64,000 nucleotides of DNA, taken from assembly GCF_011388195.1 (NCBI RefSeq), contig NZ_CP049990.1, positions 2,914,001 through 2,978,000 on the forward strand. The letters are read 5' to 3'. The notes under the pieces were generated by a model, which did no database searches, had not been told where the DNA came from, and saw only the letters and a list, made by a program, of their open reading frames with translations. Positions 34,390 to 43,412 of this stretch are shown here, in pieces (the first letter of the stretch is position 1; each line of letters opens with the position of its first letter). The position numbers and the translations under genes are program-made. This DNA comes from Pusillimonas sp. DMV24BSW_D. Lineage in GTDB: Bacteria > Pseudomonadota > Gammaproteobacteria > Burkholderiales > Burkholderiaceae_B.

Positions 34390-34934
34390 TGCGACATGTG
34401 AGCGGCGGGTGATACGGTGGCAGCCGGCTTAACTTCACACTTTGCCGCCACTTTCTCGCCCGATTTCAGCACAAGTGACAGGCCGACCGTATCACCGACC
34501 TGAACCTGTCGATTCGGCTTTTCCAGCATAAGGTGGTACCCACCCGGCTTGAACTCCAGCTTTTGGTCTGCTTGCACAACCACCTCGGAGACCATCGCCA
34601 TTCGACTCAAACCATTCTCTTGCTTGGTTTGGTGAACCATCACATCGTCAAAAGCGTCAGCGGCGGCACCCACCACCACAATATTGTCGGGACGATTATT
34701 CTGCAAGAGAAAATAACCGGCCGACGGTGCTGAAGCAGGCAATAACCGCAGCCAACAATTATTAACAGCCACGTTATCTGCCAGGGGCATATTATGAATC
34801 GTGCCGGACATTTTTTGGATTGCGGCATTATGGCCGTGCCCCTGTCCCATGTGATCGCCATGCGACGCAGCCCATACAGAAGCAACCAAAACACTTTGCA
34901 GCCCAATCGCCGCCGCCAATCTAACTACTTTCAT
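34386..34934 (-). CDS. PCu(A)C-type periplasmic copper chaperone
   Basis: Periplasmic Cu(I) chaperone of the PCu(A)C family, which supplies copper to cytochrome oxidase or buffers it. The 182-residue product has a signal peptide, a His/Met-rich N-terminal stretch (HGDHMGQGHGHN) and the diagnostic copper site: His101, Met112 (H-x10-M), His134 and Met136 (HxM). The C terminus ends in HMSH. ATG 34934 follows AGAGGA; an upstream in-frame codon at 35024 would destroy the signal peptide. Confidence 0.9.
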   Translation of the reverse strand: MKVVRLAAAIGLQSVLVASVWAASHGDHMGQGHGHNAAIQKMSGTIHNMPLADNVAVNNCWLRLLPASAPSAGYFLLQNNRPDNIVVVGAAADAFDDVMVHQTKQENGLSRMAMVSEVVVQADQKLEFKPGGYHLMLEKPNRQVQVGDTVGLSLVLKSGEKVAAKCEVKPAATVSPAAHMSH

Positions 34935-35136
34935 TGCATTTTCCTCTAGTGTCTGTTGTGCGAAGTTTAACCGCTTTTCCTTCAGCTCCCTGCTCTGTGG
35001 AATTGGAAAAAGACCGAAAATCATCGCTTATTCTCGCCCTTATTGGACAACAGTCGGTCATACGATCACTAAAGTTATCCAAAAGCCAGCCGTTAAAAGG
35101 TTTCGGTATTGTCTAAAGTTCTCACCCGGAGACAAC

Positions 35137-37026
35137 ATGAAAGGGCTTCGCAACCTGAAAGTACGAACCAAACTGATTGGTGGCTTTCTGATTGTCGCCG
35201 CCATAGCCGCCGTTATCGGCGTCATTGGCATGCGATCGATGCAGCAAATCAACCAGTTAACACAAACGCTATACGATGAGGAGTTCATCGGTCTGCGCCA
35301 TGCCAGCGAGGCTGACCGGCAATTGGTCGCCGCTGGGCGTGCGCTTAGAAGTACACTGCTAACAAGCACCGCCGACGACTATCGCAGCGAATACTTCTCC
35401 ATCAACAACCACTTCATGTCGGCGCGTCTGGCTTTGGAAGACTTGGCTAAAACCGCCGTTTCGGAAGAAGGCAAAAAACGGGTTCGCGACGCCCAGGAAG
35501 CGCTGCAAGCCTATATGGAGGTCGCGCGCGATGTGGTGAGCGACGATCCTTCGGTTAGTCTGGGCCGGCTGGATACCATCGAACGGGTTTTCACGGAAAT
35601 GCGCCCCATGGGAGACGAGGCTGAAAGTCTGATCAAGCGAATTGTGTTCGATCAGCAAGATGATGCCGAATCCGCCACCCGGGAAATCCAAAACATTTTC
35701 CAACAAACCTTGGTTTTTATGGTGGTTTTAACTGCTATCGGCGTTCTGATCGCCATTGCATTGGGGCTGCTGATTACACGGGGCTTTACCCGTCAACTGG
35801 GTGGCGAACCCACCGAAGTTGCCCGCATAGCGGGCTCAATCGCCAAAGGCAACTTAAACAACACGATTAAAGTTCCCAAGCGCGCCCAGGGCAGCATTAT
35901 GCATGCCATGCACCTTATGCAAGAGTCGTTGCGCAAGGTCGTGGGTGCGGTTCGCATCAGTAGCGATCACATCGCCACCGGCACCACTCAAATTGCCGCA
36001 GGCAACGCAGACTTATCACAACGCACTGAAGAACAAGCTGCCAACCTTACGGAAACGGCAGCCGCCATGGAAGAACTGGCCAACACAGTTAAAAGCAACG
36101 CCGAAGTAGCCCAGCAAGCCGCACACATGGCTACCTCGGCCAGCAAATCGGCCACAGAGGGTGGCGACGTGGTGCAGAACGTGGTGACCACCATGCAGGA
36201 TATCAACACGTCGTCGCGACAAATCGTTGATATTATTTCAGTCATCGACAGCATCGCTTTCCAAACCAATATTCTGGCGTTGAATGCTGCCGTTGAAGCT
36301 GCGCGCGCGGGCGAGCAAGGACGCGGGTTTGCCGTTGTAGCCAGCGAGGTTCGCGGCCTCGCACAAAAAAGTGCTTCGGCGGCAAAAGATATCAAGAACC
36401 TCATCGACAATAGCGTGAAAAAAGTCGATGCGGGCAGCCAGTTGGTCGATGAGGCCGGCACGGCAATGCAAGACATCGTTAATCAAGTCAAACGTGTCAC
36501 CGACCTGATCAATGAAATCAGCGCTGCCACAACCGAGCAAACCTCAGGCATTAACCAAATTAACGATGCCATTCTCCAGCTTAGCGACGTGACCCAGCAG
36601 AACGCAGCACTGGTGCAGGAATCCGCCGCAGCGTCAGACAGCCTCAAGGCTCAAGCCAACCGGCTTGTTGAAGTGGTCAACCTGTTTGACGTTGGACAAG
36701 AGTACATCGATGTCCAGGCACGTGAAATTGCGCGTGAAACGGCCGAAGACACGCACCAAACAACCTCTTCCGCAGCCGCGCTACCGTCGGGGCGCAAACA
36801 GAAATCGTCATCCCACGAGTTACCGCATGACGAAAAAAAACAACGAGAGACGATTCACAACCATAACCAATCCAAACCGCAGAACGGTGCAACACCGAAA
36901 AACGAAGAAAACGACACGCGACAACACAGCAATCGCGAATTGCGCCGTCCGGATCTTAGCCAAGCTAACGGTTCCCAAAAACGTAAACCTGAAACATCCA
37001 AGGAAGACGATTGGGAAGAATTTTAA
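35137..37026 (+). CDS. Methyl-accepting chemotaxis protein
   Basis: Transmembrane chemoreceptor of 629 residues. Helix 1 (about 11-31) and helix 2 (about 190-213) flank a four-helix-bundle-type periplasmic sensor; a HAMP domain (about 212-265) and the signalling domain (about 270-515) follow, with the hairpin tip AARAGEQGRGFAVVASEVR. After the signalling domain is a hydrophilic linker of about 100 residues rich in Gln, Asn, Lys and Ser, ending DDWEEF, a CheR/CheB-tethering pentapeptide-like tail. The ligand is unknown. Confidence 0.95.
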   Translation: MKGLRNLKVRTKLIGGFLIVAAIAAVIGVIGMRSMQQINQLTQTLYDEEFIGLRHASEADRQLVAAGRALRSTLLTSTADDYRSEYFSINNHFMSARLALEDLAKTAVSEEGKKRVRDAQEALQAYMEVARDVVSDDPSVSLGRLDTIERVFTEMRPMGDEAESLIKRIVFDQQDDAESATREIQNIFQQTLVFMVVLTAIGVLIAIALGLLITRGFTRQLGGEPTEVARIAGSIAKGNLNNTIKVPKRAQGSIMHAMHLMQESLRKVVGAVRISSDHIATGTTQIAAGNADLSQRTEEQAANLTETAAAMEELANTVKSNAEVAQQAAHMATSASKSATEGGDVVQNVVTTMQDINTSSRQIVDIISVIDSIAFQTNILALNAAVEAARAGEQGRGFAVVASEVRGLAQKSASAAKDIKNLIDNSVKKVDAGSQLVDEAGTAMQDIVNQVKRVTDLINEISAATTEQTSGINQINDAILQLSDVTQQNAALVQESAAASDSLKAQANRLVEVVNLFDVGQEYIDVQAREIARETAEDTHQTTSSAAALPSGRKQKSSSHELPHDEKKQRETIHNHNQSKPQNGATPKNEENDTRQHSNRELRRPDLSQANGSQKRKPETSKEDDWEEF

Positions 37027-37080
37027 TTTCCCGGAATCAATGCAGAACCATTACCTGATCCCTAACCTGTTAAGAGATGA

Positions 37081-37112
37081 CAAAAGCTGGACATAGTCCA
37101 GCTTTTGTTTTT
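37081..37112 (+). terminator. Terminator after the chemoreceptor gene
   Basis: Perfect 12-bp stem (CAAAAGCTGGAC and complement), 3-base loop and a T tract. Confidence 0.88.
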
Positions 37113-37182
37113 GGCCGTAACACTAATGCGACGTGCTCACGCTGCACCACATGACGTGAAATAGCAAAAACCTATTAAACGG

Positions 37183-37207
37183 ATTTAAACAATCAAATTG
37201 TTTAAAT
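37183..37207. promoter_or_regulatory. 25-bp perfect palindrome over a -35 element
   Basis: ATTTAAACAAT, three bases, then ATTGTTTAAAT: a perfect 11-3-11 inverted repeat. It covers the TTGTTT -35 candidate (37198-37203) of the DUF2061 gene and looks like the operator of a dimeric regulator. The regulator is unknown. Confidence 0.6.
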
Positions 37208-37226
37208 AAATGAGAATGACTATCAT
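37198..37226 (+). promoter_or_regulatory. Promoter with Fur box upstream of the DUF2061 gene
   Basis: TTGTTT, a 17-bp spacer, then TATCAT make a sigma70-like promoter. The Fur-like box TGAGAATGACTATCA at 37211-37225 matches the 7-1-7 consensus (TGATAAT-n-ATTATCA) at 12 of 14 positions and covers the -10, so iron-dependent repression is likely. Confidence 0.72.
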
Positions 37227-37253
37227 TTACCTATTAAATCTAGGGGAAACGTC

Positions 37254-37478
37254 ATGTTCATTATTGAAAAAACCAGCCAGGTCTTTTTGCACATGGGTGT
37301 CGCCTTTGCCGTTACGTATGCCATGACAGGTTCGATCATGACAGGAGGATTGGCAGCCTTGGTTGAACCAATATGCAATGTCGCGTTACTACCTCTTCAC
37401 GAAAAGGTGTGGCGCAAGATTAAAACCCGGCGGCTGCGCTCCGCCCACCGCGGAACCTGTGCAGTTGTACAACCATGA
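37254..37478 (+). CDS. DUF2061 small membrane protein
   Basis: A 74-residue protein with two hydrophobic segments; HMGVAFAVTYAMTGSIMTGG followed by LAALVEPICNVALLPLHEKVW is the DUF2061 family pattern. Function is unknown. It has its own promoter with a Fur-like box overlapping the -10 and a long palindrome at the -35, so it is probably induced by iron shortage. AGGGGAAA lies just before the ATG. Confidence 0.85.
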   Translation: MFIIEKTSQVFLHMGVAFAVTYAMTGSIMTGGLAALVEPICNVALLPLHEKVWRKIKTRRLRSAHRGTCAVVQP

Positions 37479-37535
37479 TGAGTGTTAACATTCGCAATTA
37501 TCCAGACTCAATCCTGACATCGTCCGAACGACATT

Positions 37536-38465
37536 ATGGCGTCCTTTGAAATCGATACCATTGTTCAATCATTAAGTGAAATCCGCAAGGAATGGCGCGC
37601 GTCCCAAAAGCGGTCTCGCGAACCCGGCGGCCGTGAGTTTCCATCACGAGACGCGCTCGCTGAGGTCATGGATGCACTTAAAGGCGCCCTTTTTCCAATG
37701 CGTTTGGGGCCAACCGACCTACGTCATGAGAGTGAAGACTTTTACGTCGGTCATACATTAGACACCGCGTTGCACACCTTGCTTGCCCAAGCGCGCCTGG
37801 AAATTCGCTATCAACATCGTCACCAAGCCATCACTGAAACAGAAGTTGAGCAACGTGCAGTTGAGACCATAACCGGCCTGGCCAATAGTTTGCCCCATAT
37901 ACGCAGCATGCTCGACAGCGATGTTCTGGCAGCCTACCGGGGCGACCCGGCAGCACAAACTGTCGACGAAGTATTACTGTGCTATCCGGGTGTACTGGCC
38001 ATGATTTACCATCGCATAGCCCACGAACTCTATACCCGCGACCTCCCTTTATTGGCTCGCATTGCAGCTGAAATGGCTCATTCGCAAACGGGTATTGATA
38101 TTCACCCCGGCGCCACAATCGGGCCGAGCTTCTTCATCGACCACGGCACCGGAGTTGTCATCGGAGAAACTGCTGTCATAGGGGAACGCGTCCGAATCTA
38201 CCAGGCCGTGACACTTGGTGCGAAAAGCTTCCCCACAGATAACGAAGGAAGTTTGCAAAAAGGGCTACCCCGTCACCCGATTGTAGAAGACGATGTCGTT
38301 ATTTATGCCGGTGCAACTATTCTGGGTCGGGTAACACTTGGCAAAGGCTGTGTCATTGGCGGTAATGTCTGGCTAACAGAAGACGTACCTGCCGGCTGTG
38401 TTGTTACACAAGCCCGCTCGCAAGATACTCCCCGAACCAATTGCACATCCAGCTCGGGGATTTAA
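37536..38465 (+). CDS. cysE: Serine O-acetyltransferase (EpsC-type CysE)
   Basis: Acetylates serine with acetyl-CoA, the first step of cysteine synthesis. The 309-residue protein has an N-terminal helical domain and a C-terminal left-handed beta-helix with hexapeptide repeats (IDIHPGATIGPSFFIDHGTG, VVIGETAVIGERVRIYQAVT). His residues in the DIHPGA and DHGTG blocks are the conserved catalytic region. Length and the long N-terminal domain fit the EpsC subgroup. Feedback-binding C-terminal Ile is present (SSGI). Confidence 0.93.
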   Translation: MASFEIDTIVQSLSEIRKEWRASQKRSREPGGREFPSRDALAEVMDALKGALFPMRLGPTDLRHESEDFYVGHTLDTALHTLLAQARLEIRYQHRHQAITETEVEQRAVETITGLANSLPHIRSMLDSDVLAAYRGDPAAQTVDEVLLCYPGVLAMIYHRIAHELYTRDLPLLARIAAEMAHSQTGIDIHPGATIGPSFFIDHGTGVVIGETAVIGERVRIYQAVTLGAKSFPTDNEGSLQKGLPRHPIVEDDVVIYAGATILGRVTLGKGCVIGGNVWLTEDVPAGCVVTQARSQDTPRTNCTSSSGI

Positions 38466-38492
38466 ACTTCGACTAACTCGCTAAAGAGCCAC

Positions 38493-39260
38493 TCAAAAAG
38501 CGGCACTAAGTGAAAAAACGGCTGCGGCTCGCCCCATGTTACGTCCATCACGATTGGTATAAACCTGGCGTTCGGCATTGGTGTCCACATAAGCAAGTGA
38601 AGCCGTTATACCGTTATCCCATGTTTTGCTTAAACCCAACGACCAATCTGTGTAGGAGCCATCGGTTACGTTGCGAACGCGCTGATAGCCCACATGGGCG
38701 TCCAACATCAGGCCCCAAACACCTGTATCAAATTGGCCCGACAAATCATAGTATTGACTATTTTTACTATCGGCCCATCCGAATAAATTGGTTAACGCAT
38801 GTGAATAAGTAAAGGATACCGGACCATAGCCAATACCGAGGTAGAGCTCTGTCGTATTAGGGCTGGTGAAGCCATCGGGATAATCGCCAGGATAATAATA
38901 TTGCAATACCCCCGTGTCGATCGTCCAATCCCCGTAAAGTGGTGCGCTATAGCCGGCATAAAAGTCCATTTCAACCGGCGCTGAAACATTCGGATCCGCA
39001 TCGCCGAGCCAACTAATGCTGGAGTTCCAGTTACCAACATAAAAACCGCTGCTATGGCTGATATCGAATCCGCCTTGAATTGCCGGCTTATTGTTCGACT
39101 GCATCAAGCCGCGAAAACGATATTGGCTTGTTGCGGTCATGTTGGCGCTAATTTCGAATTCAGACATCGTCGTTTCAGACGACGCCGTTTGTGCTGCAAC
39201 AGGCTGGGCAAGTGCAATCAGCGCAGCGAATGCAAGCGCCTTCTTTTTTAGTACGGCCAT
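38493..39260 (-). CDS. TorF/Gcw_chp-family putative porin
   Basis: A 255-residue exported protein with signal peptide (cleavage after PVAAQ) and beta-strand-rich sequence ending in Phe, the usual signal for outer-membrane insertion. SQYRFRGLMQSNNKPAIQGG and the C-terminal pattern of alternating aromatic residues match the Gcw_chp (TIGR02001) family of putative porins. Substrate unknown. It converges on cysE with a 27-base gap. Confidence 0.85.
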   Translation of the reverse strand: MAVLKKKALAFAALIALAQPVAAQTASSETTMSEFEISANMTATSQYRFRGLMQSNNKPAIQGGFDISHSSGFYVGNWNSSISWLGDADPNVSAPVEMDFYAGYSAPLYGDWTIDTGVLQYYYPGDYPDGFTSPNTTELYLGIGYGPVSFTYSHALTNLFGWADSKNSQYYDLSGQFDTGVWGLMLDAHVGYQRVRNVTDGSYTDWSLGLSKTWDNGITASLAYVDTNAERQVYTNRDGRNMGRAAAVFSLSAAF

Positions 39261-39350
39261 GAGTCACTCCTTCAAAAGAAAAGACAGGTAATAAAACTGT
39301 CTTTTCAACTAAAGCAATTTTCATGCCAATTACCATGAAGGGTCGACGCC

Positions 39351-40007
39351 TCAAGCTTTCGCCTGTCGAAATGTAAGATTGAAACGTTGGCTTCCACACA
39401 GGCGGTGTTCACCTTTTACTGGTGCAGCGACACCGTGAAAGCGCAAACGATCCTGGCCGCCCCAAACAACGACATCGCCATGCACCAATAAAACCTTTCG
39501 CACCGAATCGGTGCGTTGCAAACCACCAAACAGGAACTGGGTCGTGAGCCCTAACGAAACAGACACAATCGGCGCACCCAAATCGGCCTCGTCTTTGTCC
39601 TGGTGCAAAGCCATACGGGCTCCAGGCCCATAACAATTAATTAAGCACGCATCCGGCTCGAAGCGCGCGTAACCGGCCTGTTCGGCCGCTGTCTGCGCAA
39701 TCTGTCGGAACAAGAGCGGCATCGCGGGCCATGCAACGCCTGTTAAAGGATCACGATCCGCATAACGGTAGCCCGCTTTGTCGGTAACCCAGCCCCATTG
39801 GCCGCAGTTTGTCTGTTTAGCCGACATCACTCTTCCACCTGGGGTTTTCATGCGACGCAATGGGGATCGCGCCAGAACCTCCTGTATCGCGCGCCATAGT
39901 GCAGCATCTTGAGCCAACGCAAAACCACGTAAAACCATAGCATCGTTGCTGAGCCTTTCATTTGGCCCAGCGGAAAAGGCGACATCATCGAACAAAAAAC
40001 CCGTCAT
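39351..40007 (-). CDS. alkB: AlkB, Fe(II)/2-oxoglutarate DNA/RNA demethylase
   Basis: Repairs 1-methyladenine and 3-methylcytosine by oxidative demethylation. Ligands are all visible: His135 and Asp137 in LHQDKDE, His191 in RFHGV, and the 2-oxoglutarate-binding Arg in RFNLTFR. MKTPGGRVMSAKQTNCGQWGW is the substrate-side conserved block. ATG 40007 gives 218 residues like E. coli AlkB; an upstream ATG at 40034 overlaps the methyltransferase. It lies 2 bases after that gene and probably shares its transcript. Confidence 0.95.
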   Translation of the reverse strand: MTGFLFDDVAFSAGPNERLSNDAMVLRGFALAQDAALWRAIQEVLARSPLRRMKTPGGRVMSAKQTNCGQWGWVTDKAGYRYADRDPLTGVAWPAMPLLFRQIAQTAAEQAGYARFEPDACLINCYGPGARMALHQDKDEADLGAPIVSVSLGLTTQFLFGGLQRTDSVRKVLLVHGDVVVWGGQDRLRFHGVAAPVKGEHRLCGSQRFNLTFRQAKA

Positions 40008-40009
40008 CG

Positions 40010-40642
40010 TCAGGCAACGTCCGATTTGCGCCAAACCGTGGCCAACCAGGGTTGTTGGTCTCGCGGCAACCCTGGCGGCCGAAAATAATGCTCAAGTTCA
40101 ATAAAGCCCGCCTGAGTTAACAAGGCATGCCATGACTCGTAGTCGTGATAAACGGCATAACGCTCACCGTTCCAACCTTCCTGATTCTCTCCACGGGGAT
40201 TTGAGCAGAACAACACCCCGCCTGGCTTCAGTGTGCCCCTAAGATGCTTTAACACTTGCCCGAGATGCACCAAGGGAACATGAAACAAGGAAGCATTGGC
40301 AAACACACCGTCGAAATACGCTTCCGGCAACGACAATGCCAGAAAATCCTGTTGCCATACCTCGCAACCGCTATTGGCGCGCGCCATTTCCACAAAAGCC
40401 GGTGCACCATCCAGGCCAACCGGTTCATGACCCAAACGCCGAAACCTGACGAGATCGCGCCCTGGACCGCAACCAAAATCAAGGATGCGACAAGGCGCGG
40501 TGACCGGGATATGCCTTAATAAAGCATCAATGTTTTGACTGACGTCATGATCCTGGGTGCCTTCCTGGAAGCGAGAGGCATGGCGCTGGTAATGCCCCAA
40601 AGTAACTTGAGACACCACTTTGGGGTCGACGGGAACAGACAT
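40010..40642 (-). CDS. Class I SAM-dependent methyltransferase
   Basis: A 210-residue cytoplasmic methyltransferase with the SAM loop RILDFGCGPGRDL, a following acidic strand end (EPVGLDGAPAF) and motif IV region FDGVFANASLFHVP. The substrate is unknown. A GTG at 40657 is an alternative start. The gene sits between hmp and alkB on the same strand with gaps of 54 and 2 bases. Confidence 0.85.
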   Translation of the reverse strand: MSVPVDPKVVSQVTLGHYQRHASRFQEGTQDHDVSQNIDALLRHIPVTAPCRILDFGCGPGRDLVRFRRLGHEPVGLDGAPAFVEMARANSGCEVWQQDFLALSLPEAYFDGVFANASLFHVPLVHLGQVLKHLRGTLKPGGVLFCSNPRGENQEGWNGERYAVYHDYESWHALLTQAGFIELEHYFRPPGLPRDQQPWLATVWRKSDVA

Positions 40643-40696
40643 AATTCCGATATCCACTCATTAACTCAACCCCAAAGTATACGAACTTCAACGGAT

Positions 40697-41920
40697 CTAG
40701 CGTAGATGATCGAGCAAACCGGGGCCAAAGACCTCCTGATGAATCCGACTGGCTGGTACCCCTTTTGCAACCAACGCCTTCCACTGAGCCTGCATAAAGG
40801 GCATCGGCCCGCACATATAAACGGATGCTTCATTCAAATCCCACTCAGGCAATGCAGACACCTCCATTCGACCGCTCTGAACCGTCACGGCATGATTACT
40901 CCAGCTATTGCCCGAATGATCTCCGTCTACATCTTCATAAAATACGGTACATACAAGATTCGGCATCAATTCAATGGCATGTGCCAACTCATCCCTATGT
41001 GCATGGAACGCGGGACTGCGCGCCGCGTGGCCAAAAATAACGCGGCGGCCAGGATGGCGTTGAGCAATATCGTTCAGGGCACTTATCATCGGCGTCACCC
41101 CTACCCCCGCCGATAGTAATACGATAGGCTCCGTTGTATTCGTATCAGGCGTAAAATCGCCGAACGGCGGACTGATGCGCAATGTGTCGCCGGCCTTCAC
41201 CGTATCGTGCAACCAATTGGAAACGCGACCAGCAGGTGTTTCTTTTCCCGCGGCCTCGCGCTTAACCGAAATCCTGAAATGCGTCTTTCCTGGTGCGTCC
41301 GACAAACTATATTGACGTAACTGACGCATACCGCCGGGCAACAAGGCCTCAACGGAAATGTATTGACCCGGCATAAAAGACGGCAGTGGCGCGCCGGCTT
41401 CAGGCGTTAACAAAAAGGAACGCACATTAAGGCTCTGATCCTGAACCTCTTGCACTGTCATATTCAATAATTGTCCCGGTTCGGTTTCTGCGGCGGCGTA
41501 TAGCTTGCGCTCCTCTTCAATAAAAGCATTCGCTAACAAACCATAAGCCTCTTCCCAGGCCGACAGCAGATCCGGCGTGGCCGCCTCACCTAACGTTTCC
41601 TGGATGGCACCCAAAAGATGACGACCGACAATGGGATAGTGCTCGGCACGAATTCCAACTGAAGCATGTTTATGAACGATCCGGCTGACAACCGGCGTCA
41701 GCGCCTCGGGTTGATCGATATTATCGGCGTAGGCAAACACCGCCGCCGCCAGAGACTGTTGCTGAGCACCGCTGGCCTGATTTCCCATATTGAAAATACG
41801 AGTAAGTTCCGGATGCTCGGAAAACATATTTTTATAGAAAGTCTTTGTAATGGTGACACCTTGTTCGCGCAGAACAGGCACACTAGCTTGAATATACGGA
41901 CGTGCAGCTTCCGATAACAT
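40697..41920 (-). CDS. hmp: Flavohemoglobin, nitric oxide dioxygenase
   Basis: Converts NO and O2 to nitrate using NAD(P)H. The N-terminal globin domain (1-140) has the distal Tyr29 and Gln53 and proximal His85; the FAD domain has RQYSLSDAPG and the NAD domain has LLSAGVGVTPMISAL. The 407-residue length is typical. A candidate NsrR site lies about 90 bases upstream, consistent with NO induction. Confidence 0.96.
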   Translation of the reverse strand: MLSEAARPYIQASVPVLREQGVTITKTFYKNMFSEHPELTRIFNMGNQASGAQQQSLAAAVFAYADNIDQPEALTPVVSRIVHKHASVGIRAEHYPIVGRHLLGAIQETLGEAATPDLLSAWEEAYGLLANAFIEEERKLYAAAETEPGQLLNMTVQEVQDQSLNVRSFLLTPEAGAPLPSFMPGQYISVEALLPGGMRQLRQYSLSDAPGKTHFRISVKREAAGKETPAGRVSNWLHDTVKAGDTLRISPPFGDFTPDTNTTEPIVLLSAGVGVTPMISALNDIAQRHPGRRVIFGHAARSPAFHAHRDELAHAIELMPNLVCTVFYEDVDGDHSGNSWSNHAVTVQSGRMEVSALPEWDLNEASVYMCGPMPFMQAQWKALVAKGVPASRIHQEVFGPGLLDHLR

Positions 41921-42011
41921 GTAACAACTCCATTTAATATATTTAATATCGATCTTTTAGGCTAAAAAAGACCGCCTTTATGACGGATTGCTCAGCATGC
42001 TGCCAAACAAT

Positions 42012-42034
42012 AAGATGTATTTTATATATTTCTT
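42012..42034. promoter_or_regulatory. Candidate NsrR operator upstream of hmp
   Basis: An 11-1-11 element with left half AAGATGTATTT, matching the NsrR consensus half-site fully, and right half ATATATTTCTT matching 8 of 11. It lies in the hmp-purT intergenic region; NsrR commonly represses hmp. Confidence 0.6.
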
Positions 42035-42119
42035 AAATTGATGTCGAATCGGCACTAAGGTCGGCCCAATAAGAAATCGATACAATAGCGTCCGTTGCAT
42101 CCTTAGCAGGAACGTCCTC

Positions 42120-43325
42120 ATGACCACGCTCGGTACCCCTTTATCCGCCACTGCCACCAAAGTCATGCTGCTCGGTTCGGGCGAGCTTGGCAAAGAAGTC
42201 ATCATTGCCCTGCAACGCCTGGGGGTTGAAACCATTGCAGTTGATCGTTACCCACATGCGCCGGGACATCAGGTCGCACACCATGCAAGAACATTGGTGA
42301 TGAGTGACCCTGAACAGTTGCAGGCACTCATCGAATCAGAGCAGCCGGACGTGGTTATGCCTGAAATCGAGGCGATTGCTACGACCGCCCTGGAAAAACT
42401 GGAGGCTGAAGGTAAGGTCAGAGTGGTACCCACCGCCCGTGCAACCCGTCTGACCATGGATCGCGAGGGTATCCGACGCCTGGCTGCCGAAACACTTCAA
42501 CTTCCAACCAGTCCGTATCAATTCTGTGACTCATTGACGGAATTAAAACAAGCGGTAACCGAGCATATCGGCTATCCGTGTATCGTCAAACCGGTTATGA
42601 GCAGCTCAGGCAAAGGCCAGAGCAGAATCGATCATGTCGACGACATTGAAAAAGCCTGGAACTATGCGATGTCGGGCAGCCGGGTGAATAAAAATCGCGT
42701 GATTGTTGAGGGTTTTGTTGAGTTCGATTATGAAATTACGCTGCTGACCGTGCGCGCCTTGAATGACACAGGCGCAGTCAAAACCTATTTCTGCGAACCA
42801 ATAGGCCATTTGCAGGAACAAGGTGATTACATTGAGAGCTGGCAACCGCAACCTATGAGCGCCACGGCCAAACAACGGGCTCAAGAAGTGAGTCATGCAA
42901 TTACCGAGAACCTGGGTGGTTTGGGCTTATTTGGGGTGGAACTTTTCGTTAAAGGTGACAACGTCTGGTTCAGCGAGGTCAGCCCACGCCCCCATGACAC
43001 CGGCTTGGTGACGCTTGTCACGCAATGGCAAAATGAATTTGAATTACACGCGCGCGCGATTCTTGGTCTTCCAGTGGACACCAAACTGCGCAGCCCGGGT
43101 GCCAGCGCCGTGATTTACGGCGGCGTGGACGCGCAAGGAATTGTTTTCAACGACGTCGACAAAGCGCTGCAAGTCCCTCAAACAGAATTGCGCCTGTTCG
43201 GCAAACCGGAAAGCTTTCGTCGGCGTCGTATGGGCGTTGCCGTGGCCTATCACGACCACCTGGATCAAGCCCGCGAAAACGCCCGCAAAGCCGCCAACCG
43301 CGTCAAGCCCGGTACAGCAAAATAA
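42120..43325 (+). CDS. purT: PurT, formate-dependent GAR transformylase
   Basis: ATP-grasp enzyme of purine synthesis that makes formyl-glycinamide ribonucleotide from formate and [23 protein letters not shown] opens the protein; [16 protein letters not shown] is the ATP-grasp lysine and glycine loop; [14 protein letters not shown] is the Mg-binding block. Length 401 residues, typical. AGGAA precedes the ATG by about 9 bases. Confidence 0.96.
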   Translation: MTTLGTPLSATATKVMLLGSGELGKEVIIALQRLGVETIAVDRYPHAPGHQVAHHARTLVMSDPEQLQALIESEQPDVVMPEIEAIATTALEKLEAEGKVRVVPTARATRLTMDREGIRRLAAETLQLPTSPYQFCDSLTELKQAVTEHIGYPCIVKPVMSSSGKGQSRIDHVDDIEKAWNYAMSGSRVNKNRVIVEGFVEFDYEITLLTVRALNDTGAVKTYFCEPIGHLQEQGDYIESWQPQPMSATAKQRAQEVSHAITENLGGLGLFGVELFVKGDNVWFSEVSPRPHDTGLVTLVTQWQNEFELHARAILGLPVDTKLRSPGASAVIYGGVDAQGIVFNDVDKALQVPQTELRLFGKPESFRRRRMGVAVAYHDHLDQARENARKAANRVKPGTAK

Positions 43326-43412
43326 ACGCCTTTCCCTATTATTTTCCGGGTCATTGGCCAGGCAAAACCACGCTCGCTACAATAACGCGTTTTGCAACAA
43401 GGGATTTACATA

